DNA from: Chloroflexota bacterium
Lineage (GTDB): Bacteria > Chloroflexota > Dehalococcoidia > DSTF01 > JACRBR01
DNA: 12,948 bases
Reading direction: 5' to 3'
Assembly: GCA_016213125.1 (NCBI GenBank)
Contig: JACRBR010000197.1
Coordinates: forward strand, 1 to 12,948
Position 1 is the first letter of the stretch; each line of letters starts with the position of its first letter. This document shows, one piece after another, positions 7,510 to 12,778 of this stretch. Both the position numbers and the translations under genes were made by a program. Below the pieces are notes generated by a model. It was given only the letters and a program-made list of their open reading frames with translations, searched no databases and was not told where the DNA came from.

Positions 7510-8305
7510 CGGCCATGTTCTTCCCGATGATCCGCAAGGCGAACCATCCCGCCGCAACCGCGACGACGCTGAAGACGACCGTGGGCCACAGGTCGAGGCC
7601 AGGCATGTCGCCAAAGAGGAACATCTCGCGCCACTCCTCGATGAGCGGCGTCAGCGGGTTCAGCAGCAGCACCTGACGATAGCCGTCCGGAACGCGTTCG
7701 AGCGGGTAGAAGATCGGCGTGAGGTAGAACAGCAGCAGCAGGACAGAGTCCAACCCCGGGCCGATATCGCGAAAGTACACGTTCAGCGACGCGACCAGCA
7801 CACCCAGGCCGCACAGGAGCGCCAGCTCCAGGGCCAGCAGCGGCAGGACGCCGGCGAGCCACGTCCAGTCGGGGTTGATGCCGGTGATGAACAGCAGCAG
7901 CACGAGGACCGGGAGGGTGATGACGAACTCGAACGTCGAGCCCAGCACGACCGAGAGCGGCAGGATAATGCGCGGGAACTGCACCTTCTTGACAAGCCCG
8001 CTGTTCGCTACGAAGCAGTTCGTCGCGCTGTGCAGGCCGTTCTGGAACCAGAACCATGGGAAGAGCGCGGACAGCAGGAACGCCGCGTGGTTCTCGATGT
8101 CTATCTTCAGGACGCGTCCCAGGGCGAAGTACATCACCAGCCCCAGCGTCAGGGGCCGGGCAATCCACCAGAAATAGCTGAGAAACGTGCCGTGATACTT
8201 GACGCGCAGATCGCGCAGCGTGACCGCCAGGAGCAGATCCCAGAATGAGGATGCGGGCGCGGCCGATGCGGCAAAGCGGCCCGGCATGGCGGTCGTGGTT
8301 GCCAC
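7499..8305 (-). CDS. ABC-2 type permease for polysaccharide export (Wzm/TagG type)
   Basis: This 268-residue inner-membrane permease partners the ATPase that follows. The N-terminal block LLLAVTLRDLRVKYHGTFLSYFWWIARPL is the classic start of Wzm/TagG/RfbA proteins. GLVKKVQFPRIILPLSVV is the cytoplasmic loop that couples to the ATPase. FRDIGPGLDSVLLLLFYLTPIFYP and LNPLTPLIEEWREMFLF are also family-conserved, and about six hydrophobic spans are visible. I chose GTG at 8303-8305 because an AGAAGG lies 10 nt upstream and the extension up to 8491 is arginine/proline-rich and not family-like; ATG at 8287 is a second choice. First gene of the six-gene minus-strand operon running down to 2459. Confidence 0.9.
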   Translation of the reverse strand: MATTTAMPGRFAASAAPASSFWDLLLAVTLRDLRVKYHGTFLSYFWWIARPLTLGLVMYFALGRVLKIDIENHAAFLLSALFPWFWFQNGLHSATNCFVANSGLVKKVQFPRIILPLSVVLGSTFEFVITLPVLVLLLFITGINPDWTWLAGVLPLLALELALLCGLGVLVASLNVYFRDIGPGLDSVLLLLFYLTPIFYPLERVPDGYRQVLLLNPLTPLIEEWREMFLFGDMPGLDLWPTVVFSVVAVAAGWFALRIIGKNMADAL

Positions 8306-8601
8306 GTGCGCTGAACCTTCTTCTCGTTGGCCGTGCGGGCGGCGGGGTCCCGTTGGCCGGCGTTCTCCCGGATTTCCGGGCAGGCGCGACCCGGCGACAG
8401 CTTCGAGTGCCCAAGATGATAACACGGCCGGCTTGACGCACATTACATGCCAGAGGACGCGGCGTTGACATGCGGCGAAAGGCGCATCCACGATAGCCCG
8501 GGCGGCGACATCGCACCGGAGACGCCGGCCGGGGGTGGAGTCGGCCCAGCTAGCTCCGTCTATACTCGAAGCACCGTCAGCACACCTGAAAGGACAATCG
8601 C
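8306..8601. promoter_or_regulatory. Divergent intergenic region between the export operon and the M16 peptidase
   Basis: This region must hold promoters for both directions. For the minus-strand export operon, TATCAT (complement of 8416-8421) is a good -10 match about 110 bp before the chosen permease start, with no convincing -35. For the plus-strand peptidase, TTGACA is perfect at 8465-8470 but the best -10 behind it (CACGAT, 8489-8494) is poor, while TATACT at 8561-8566 is a fair -10 without a clear -35. No RNA gene or sizeable palindrome was seen. The -10/-35 assignments are by eye only. Confidence 0.35.
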
Positions 8602-8604
8602 TTG
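8588..8604 (+). promoter_or_regulatory. Ribosome binding site fixing the TTG start of the M16 peptidase
   Basis: GAAAGGA at 8588-8594 lies 7 nt before TTG 8602-8604. This is a strong Shine-Dalgarno at normal spacing. The protein read from here (AIEPQISTLSNGLRV) has the usual short M16 N terminus, and no ATG is available nearby in frame. Confidence 0.75.
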
Positions 8605-9879
8605 GCTATCGAGCCCCAGATTTCGACGCTGTCCAACGGATTGCGCGTCGTCACCACCGAAGTACCCACGGCGCAGTCCGTGAGCGTGAACCTGTTCGTC
8701 GGCATCGGCTCGCGAGGGGAGACGCATCGCACCAACGGCGTCTCGCATTACATGGAGCACATGCTCTTCAAGGGCACCACCCGCCGCCCCGACGCCATCA
8801 TCATCGCCGAGGCCATCGAGGGCGCAGGTGGCGTGCTGAACGCCTACACGTCCAAGGAACTGACCTGCTACTGGAACCAGGTGCCCTTCGACAAGCTCGA
8901 GCCGGCAATGGACGTGCTGGCGGATATGTACGGCGACTCCGTCCTGAGCGCGGACGAGATCGACCGCGAACGCACCGTCGTACAGCAGGAGATCCGGCGC
9001 GCCTTCGACCAGCCGGGGGCCTGGGCCTCCGAGCTCCTGTCGCGCGCGACCTTTGGCGACCAGCCCATCGGCTGGCCCATCGCCGGCACCCTGGAGACGG
9101 TCGAGGGGATGCGGCGCGACGACTTCGTGGAACACGTCGCCACCTACTACGTCCCGTCGAACACCGTCCTCAGCGTCGCGGGCAACACCACCCACGGCGA
9201 AGTGGTCGCCCTGGCCGGGCGGCTCTTCGGCGGCATGCAGGACCACGCCTTCCCGCCCATCCCGCCAGCCGGCGAGCAGTTCGCGCAAGAACGCGTGGTC
9301 GTTGAGAAACGCGAGATCGCGCAGTGCAACATGGGCATCGCGCTGTACGCGCTCCCGCGCCACGACCCCGACCGGTACCCCCTCCAGATCCTGAACACCA
9401 TCCTCGGCCGCGGCATGAGCTCGCGGCTGTTCAAGGAGGTGCGCGAGCGGCGCGGCCTGGCGTACTCCGTCGGCTCCGGCGTCTCGCGCTACAGCGATAC
9501 CGGCACCATGAGCGTCAGCGCTGGCGTCACCCTCGAGAATCTCGAGGAAGCCACGAAGGTGATCCGCGACGAGTTGTTCCGCCTCCGCGATGAGCCGGTG
9601 GCCAATGAGGAGATGGACAAGGCGCACGACTTCGCCACCGGGAACTTCCGGCTGGGGCTGGAATCCACGATGGCGCTTGGCCAGCGCGCGGGAGAGTCAC
9701 TGCTGACGATGGGCGAGATCGAGCCCGTCGACAGCGTCGTGGAGTCGCTACGCGCGGTCACCGCCGCCGACGTCAAACGCGTCGCGACGCGGCTGTTTCG
9801 CCCCGGCGGCTTCAGCATGGCGGTCGTCGGCCCCGGCGGCGACCCCGCGCGCCTCCAGTCCATCCTCGACGCCGCGTGA
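8602..9879 (+). CDS. M16 family zinc metallopeptidase (insulinase/processing-peptidase type)
   Basis: This 425-residue protein is a two-half M16B peptidase. The inverted zinc motif HYMEH is at residues 49-53 (H49, E52, H53) and the third zinc ligand is E130 in VVQQEIRRAF, at the usual spacing of about 76 residues. The inactive C-terminal half carries the conserved GRGMSSRLFKEVRERRGLAYSVGSG block with the R/Y pair. All catalytic residues are present, so it should be active as a dimer or paired with another M16 subunit. Bacterial members degrade peptides or process precursors; the substrate is unknown. It has a TTG start with a strong ribosome site. The gene is divergent from the glycan operon and probably unrelated to it. 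The length is normal for the family. Confidence 0.95.
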   Translation: MAIEPQISTLSNGLRVVTTEVPTAQSVSVNLFVGIGSRGETHRTNGVSHYMEHMLFKGTTRRPDAIIIAEAIEGAGGVLNAYTSKELTCYWNQVPFDKLEPAMDVLADMYGDSVLSADEIDRERTVVQQEIRRAFDQPGAWASELLSRATFGDQPIGWPIAGTLETVEGMRRDDFVEHVATYYVPSNTVLSVAGNTTHGEVVALAGRLFGGMQDHAFPPIPPAGEQFAQERVVVEKREIAQCNMGIALYALPRHDPDRYPLQILNTILGRGMSSRLFKEVRERRGLAYSVGSGVSRYSDTGTMSVSAGVTLENLEEATKVIRDELFRLRDEPVANEEMDKAHDFATGNFRLGLESTMALGQRAGESLLTMGEIEPVDSVVESLRAVTAADVKRVATRLFRPGGFSMAVVGPGGDPARLQSILDAA

Positions 9880-9885
9880 CGCTAC

Positions 9886-9959
9886 CCGTCGCGCGGGCCT
9901 TCGGCTATCCGTAGCACGGTCCTTAGGCTTCCCCGTAGCGCGGGCTTTTCAGCCCGCGC
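9886..9959. repeat. Three 23-24 bp GC-rich repeats, the last forming a perfect hairpin
   Basis: Units begin at 9886, 9909 and 9933 with CCGT(A/C)GC(G/A)CGG(G/T)C. The third is a perfect hairpin: GCGCGGGCT (9938-9946), loop TTTC, AGCCCGCGC (9951-9959). The other two are degraded versions. Just after the peptidase stop (9879), the hairpin could end transcription, though no T-run follows. It also looks like a dispersed REP-like palindrome. Confidence 0.6.
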
Positions 9960-9986
9960 GGGTTCCAGCAGGGAGCTGCTCACCGA

Positions 9987-10042
9987 CTGACGCCAGTAGC
10001 GGCTGACAAACTGACCCGCCGACAAGCTGAAAAGCTGACCCG
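9987..10042. repeat. Tandem 8-bp repeat, consensus CTGAC(A/C)(A/C)G
   Basis: Seven consecutive 8-bp steps start at 9987: CTGACGCC, AGTAGCGG (diverged), CTGACAAA, CTGACCCG, CCGACAAG, CTGAAAAG, CTGACCCG. CTGACCCG recurs exactly at 10011 and 10035. The block lies in the non-coding gap before ada; no function is evident. Confidence 0.55.
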
Positions 10043-10101
10043 GCTTCCGCCACTCTGACCGCAAGATCCTGATAGATGGCGCATACTCCGAGGGCGTAGG
10101 A

Positions 10102-10117
10102 TCTCACCGAGGTGAGA
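10102..10117. promoter_or_regulatory. 16-bp palindrome overlapping the ada ribosome binding site
   Basis: TCTCACC-GA-GGTGAGA is a perfect inverted repeat with 7-bp arms. Its right arm contains the Shine-Dalgarno GAGGTGA (10109-10115), 4 nt before ATG 10120. A protein bound here, or pairing of an RNA segment, would block translation or transcription of ada. The E. coli Ada box (AAAGCGCA) is not found nearby. Palindrome seen; role inferred. Confidence 0.45.
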
Positions 10118-10119
10118 AT

Positions 10120-11208
10120 ATGGCAGCAGCAGCCACGATGATGCCCGCAACAAGAAGCCGGACGCTCGACGAGGAGATGTGTTACCAGGCCGTCGTACAA
10201 AAACGGCAGGCCTCCGACGCCCTCTTCTTCTCCGCCGTCACCTCGACGAAGATCTACTGCCGTCCCTCCTGCCCCTCACGCACGCCCCTGAGAAAGAACC
10301 TGCGCTTCTACGCGACCGCAGCCGAGGCCGAGGCCGCGGGCTTTCGCGCCTGCAAGCGCTGCCGGCCGCGCGACCCCATGCGCACCGATGCGGCGCTCGT
10401 GAAGGCGATCTGCCGCTCTCTCGACGCCCGTGAGACCGCGCCCACACTGCCCGAGTTGTCGCGAGAGTTCGGTGTCAGCCAGTTCCACCTCCAGCGGACC
10501 TTCAAGAAGGTCACGGGCCTGTCCCCCCGCCAGTACGCGGAGTCGCGCCGCACGGAGCGGCTGAAGGCGACGTTACGTGCCGGCAACGGCGTCACACCGG
10601 CGGTGTTCGCCGCGGGGTACGGCTCCAGCAGCCGCGCGTACGAGACCGCCTCTGCGCGGCTGGGGATGACGCCCGGACGCTACGGCAAGGGCGGCGCCGG
10701 CATGCGGATCGCCTACACGATCACCACCTGCACGTACGGCCGCCTCCTCGTCGCCGCCACCGAACGCGGCATCTCCGCCGTGAGCTTCGGCGACAGCGAT
10801 CGCCCCATGGAGGAGGCCCTGCGCGCCGAGTACCCTGCGGCCGAGATCGCCCGCGACGACGCCCTCATGCGGCGCTGGGTTGATGGCGTGCTGAGAAAGG
10901 TTGAGGGGCAGGTCGATGCGCCGCAACTCCCGCTCGACATCATCGCGACATCCTTCCGTCGCCGGGTCTGGGATGCGCTGCGTGCGATCCCGCGCGGCGA
11001 AACGCGCACCTACGCCGAGATCGCGCGCGCGATAGGCTCGCCCAACGCGGCGCGGGCCGTTGGCAACGCCTGCCACGACAATCCCGTGGCCGTGGTCATC
11101 CCCTGCCATCGCGTCGTCGCCTCGGACGGCGGCATGGGCGGCTACGCCTACGGCCTCGACCGCAAGAAGAAGCTCCTGGCCCGCGAAGCCGCCCGCCCGA
11201 GGGCATAG
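10120..11208 (+). CDS. ada: Ada: methylation-responsive transcription activator and O6-alkylguanine-DNA alkyltransferase
   Basis: This 362-residue protein has the complete three-part Ada layout. The N-terminal zinc domain has C47, C51, C78 and C81 (IYCRPSCPSRTPLRKNLRFY ... ACKRC); C47 corresponds to E. coli C38, which accepts methyl groups from phosphotriesters. An AraC-type double helix-turn-helix spans about 90-190 (LPELSREFGVSQFHLQRTFKKVTGLSPRQYAESRR). The alkyltransferase domain spans about 195-360, with VIPCHRVV at 326-333 and the acceptor C329. It repairs O6-methylguanine by suicide transfer and, once methylated, is expected to activate its own gene. The ATG at 10120 has a GAGGTGA ribosome site; ATGs at residues 7 and 8 are alternatives and would give lengths closer to E. 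coli Ada. No alkA or alkB homologue is adjacent. There is no clear terminator after the stop. Confidence 0.97.
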   Translation: MAAAATMMPATRSRTLDEEMCYQAVVQKRQASDALFFSAVTSTKIYCRPSCPSRTPLRKNLRFYATAAEAEAAGFRACKRCRPRDPMRTDAALVKAICRSLDARETAPTLPELSREFGVSQFHLQRTFKKVTGLSPRQYAESRRTERLKATLRAGNGVTPAVFAAGYGSSSRAYETASARLGMTPGRYGKGGAGMRIAYTITTCTYGRLLVAATERGISAVSFGDSDRPMEEALRAEYPAAEIARDDALMRRWVDGVLRKVEGQVDAPQLPLDIIATSFRRRVWDALRAIPRGETRTYAEIARAIGSPNAARAVGNACHDNPVAVVIPCHRVVASDGGMGGYAYGLDRKKKLLAREAARPRA

Positions 11209-11209
11209 G

Positions 11210-11335
11210 ATCCGGACGACCGTCCGCGACCTTGCCCGAAACTCCGCCGGCGTCACGTTCGAAGATCGAGGCGAGCAGATGCTAAGAGGAATCGGGGATC
11301 CCGTGCGGGTCTTCGCCGTGCGGTTGCGGCAGTGA
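11210..11335 (+). pseudogene. Remnant: C-terminal tail of a class III adenylate/guanylate cyclase-type protein
   Basis: In the frame ending at TGA 11333-11335 the sequence reads RTTVRDLARNSAGVTFEDRG, then EQMLRGIGDPVRVFAVRLRQ. This closely follows the usual end of class III cyclase domain proteins ('...TVRDLV.GSG..FEDRGEHELKG...VRLFAV'). It is in a different frame from ada (stop 11206-11208), has no start codon or room for the ~150-residue catalytic core, and so is a leftover of a deleted gene. The match to the family pattern is from memory, not from a search. Base composition is like ada. It lies between ada and the broken tRNA gene, so this junction has been rearranged at least once. Confidence 0.65.
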
Positions 11336-11341
11336 GTTCGC

Positions 11342-11372
11342 TATATTGCGGCTGCCGCGCACCGAGCGCGGC
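11342..11372 (+). promoter_or_regulatory. -10-like box and hairpin before the tRNA fragment
   Basis: TATATT at 11342-11347 matches the -10 consensus at 5 of 6 positions and lies 37 bp before the tRNA start; no convincing -35 is present. Behind it, GCCGCGC (11354-11360), loop ACCGA, GCGCGGC (11366-11372) is a perfect 7-bp hairpin followed by ATTT. This could be a terminator for the lost cyclase gene or part of the tRNA leader. Confidence 0.3.
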
Positions 11373-11384
11373 ATTTCACGCCTG

Positions 11385-11421
11385 GCCGGCGTAGCTCAGC
11401 GGTAGAGCAGCTGTTTCGTAA
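11385..11421 (+). tRNA. tRNA-Thr(CGU), 5' half only; truncated after the anticodon loop
   Basis: The 37 nt match a tRNA exactly up to position 38. Acceptor strand GCCGGCG (11385-11391), T8 A9, D-arm GCTC-AGCGGTA-GAGC (11394-11408), A26, anticodon stem GCTGT (11410-11414), loop TTCGTAA (11415-11421) with anticodon CGT at 11417-11419. The next bases should be ACAGC to close the stem but are GTGCG, and no variable loop, T-arm (GGTTCRA) or CGCCGGC acceptor strand follows. The gene is therefore cut exactly at the loop/stem border and cannot give a functional tRNA. This is the kind of breakpoint made by tyrosine-recombinase integration in an anticodon loop, though an assembly chimera would look the same. 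Confidence 0.85.
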
Positions 11422-11599
11422 GTGCGCGGACCTCTGCGTTGTGCTTCCCCAACTGACGCTCTCCCCGAAGCGACCGCAGTTATCTGTTCTGCGGGCTCTC
11501 GTCCCCCGAATTTCCCCCGTCACGCCCGTCCTGCCCCGGGCTCCATTCGAAGGCGCTCGCACGGGATGCGCCGATATCCTCCGATTACCAATGCCGCCC
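11422..11599. other. Non-coding spacer of foreign character after the tRNA break
   Basis: About 180 bp with no credible gene. A 6-bp hairpin CCGCAG (11474-11479) / CTGCGG (11489-11494) and a 5-bp GGCGC/GCGCC pair around 11552-11572 are visible; neither has a T-run. The first bases GTGCG happen to fit the group II intron 5' consensus, but no intron core was recognised. If an element ends at 11421/11422, this is its terminal region. Confidence 0.4.
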
Positions 11600-11629
11600 T
11601 TGACGTCATCGGCCGCTTCGCTGTAATAT
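11600..11629 (+). promoter_or_regulatory. Sigma70-type promoter for the HTH gene; nearly leaderless transcript predicted
   Basis: TTGACG at 11600-11605 is followed by TGTAAT at 11622-11627 (16-bp spacer), or TAATAT at 11624-11629 (18-bp spacer). Transcription would start around 11634-11638, at or just before the ATG at 11638. No Shine-Dalgarno precedes that ATG, which agrees with leaderless or near-leaderless initiation. The 8-bp palindrome TGACGTCA (11601-11608) overlaps the -35 and could be an operator half. Confidence 0.5.
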
Positions 11630-11637
11630 CGACCGAT

Positions 11638-12759
11638 ATGAACGAATACAGTACGGAAGTAGACTCATCCCAGCAGCCATGGGAACGCGCAGCCGGCCGC
11701 ATCGACACGGTGCGCCAGCTCCTTCGCGAGCTTCACGCTGCTAAGGCGGATTTGGGCGTCCTGCTCCCCAGTCTTGTTGATCAAGACGCAGAAGCGTCCT
11801 CCCGTTGGGAAGAGCTACAACCCAAGCTTGAGCTCGGCATCGCCGAGGTTGAGGGTGCGGTGCGCCTGGCCGATGAAGAGCTACGTGCGCTGGCGCAACG
11901 CGACCCGCATTCAACCCTCGCGGTCGACATGATGCGCTTTCTGATGCAACGGTCTCGTCGGAGTATCACGGACCTTCAGGCGACCTGGGATGGAATAGAC
12001 GAACTGCTTACCGACTACGTCGTGCAAGCCGAACTGCGGAAGCCCACGCCTGCAACCGATTCGTGGGCTCAATGGGGCCCGGATGCGGACCTCGCACGCG
12101 AGCAAGCCGCAGTCGTGCTGAAGGAAAGCCGTCCCCGCCGACCCGATGACTACATCCTGCGCTTTAAATACGAACGGGCTCTCACGCAACAACAGATCGC
12201 GGAGCGCCTCAATCTCTCGCAGTCCACCGTTGCCATTCGGCTCGGTCGCGTCGAAAGCCACCTTGCCGAACACGTCGGCATCAGGAAGGTCACTCTAACC
12301 ATGGAAGCGGCCGGTTTCACCGTTACGCCCCAATCGCCGGCTGACTACAAGCTGCACCTCAGCTGCGAACGGGGCGACGAAAGCGTCGCGATCTACGTCG
12401 CTCCCTCCGCGGAGCTGAGTTCATCATCTCGCGGTCGAACCTCAACTCGAACTGGCCGGACGCCGGTCCACCCAGGTTCGCTGACGGAGTACGACAAGCT
12501 CCGGCGCTTCGAACAGATGATCAAACGGGAAGCGGCACGAATGGTGCCCCTCGTTGCGATCTACTTCCGCAAAGACGGTGCCGTGGGCTACTTCACTACC
12601 CCCCCAGTTGTCCGAGCAGTAGAAGCCAAGAGCGAGTTGGGTATCGATGGCATATCGCGAGACGAGCTCGAGGCGTTTTGGCAGCCGGAGGCCGCCTTGG
12701 AGGCAGCCGCAGCCGCCGCGAGCCAGAAGGGAGGTCGAACGATGCAGAGAAAGAAGTAG
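11638..12759 (+). CDS. Unrecognised 373-residue protein with a sigma-region-4/SorC-like helix-turn-helix
   Basis: I do not recognise the family. Residues about 15-135 are helical and charged (RIDTVRQLLRELHAAKADLG..., RWEELQPKLELGIAEVEGAV) and probably form a coiled-coil or helical bundle. Residues 170-212 (DYILRFKYERALTQQQIAER LNLSQSTVAIRLGRVESHL) are a clear helix-turn-helix like those of sigma region 4 or SorC/DeoR-type regulators. Residues about 217-325 are alpha/beta (LTMEAAGFTVTP, DYKLHLSCERGDESVAIYVAPS, MVPLVAIYFRKDGAVGYFTT), and the order of strands recalls a PD-(D/E)XK nuclease-like fold without the usual ExK, which is speculative. An Ala-rich tail ends TMQRKK. Start ATG 11638 is chosen from the promoter; the frame is open further upstream but the extension is Pro/Arg-rich. 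Codon use is less GC-biased than in genes to the left, suggesting transfer. Confidence 0.75.
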   Translation: MNEYSTEVDSSQQPWERAAGRIDTVRQLLRELHAAKADLGVLLPSLVDQDAEASSRWEELQPKLELGIAEVEGAVRLADEELRALAQRDPHSTLAVDMMRFLMQRSRRSITDLQATWDGIDELLTDYVVQAELRKPTPATDSWAQWGPDADLAREQAAVVLKESRPRRPDDYILRFKYERALTQQQIAERLNLSQSTVAIRLGRVESHLAEHVGIRKVTLTMEAAGFTVTPQSPADYKLHLSCERGDESVAIYVAPSAELSSSSRGRTSTRTGRTPVHPGSLTEYDKLRRFEQMIKREAARMVPLVAIYFRKDGAVGYFTTPPVVRAVEAKSELGIDGISRDELEAFWQPEAALEAAAAAASQKGGRTMQRKK

Positions 12760-12778
12760 GGTCGGGCAAGCCCGACCC
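12759..12778 (+). terminator. Perfect hairpin at the stop codon of the HTH gene
   Basis: GGTCGGGC-AA-GCCCGACC (12760-12777) is a perfect palindrome starting one base after the TAG; including the G of TAG and C12778 the stem is 9 bp. In RNA the loop would open to CAAG. No T-run follows, so it is either a weak/Rho-assisted terminator or a DNA-level palindrome. Confidence 0.5.

Noticed and set aside
8306..8491. Longer permease starting at 8491
   Set aside because: The added residues are Arg/Pro-rich and unlike Wzm N termini, while GTG 8305 has an AGAAGG upstream and leads straight into the conserved block.
12335..12342. CGCCGGCT, matching the expected 3' acceptor strand of the broken tRNA-Thr
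   Set aside because: It lies inside the HTH gene, and no T-arm (GGTTCRA) or anticodon 3' stem precedes it, so it is a coincidental match in coding DNA.
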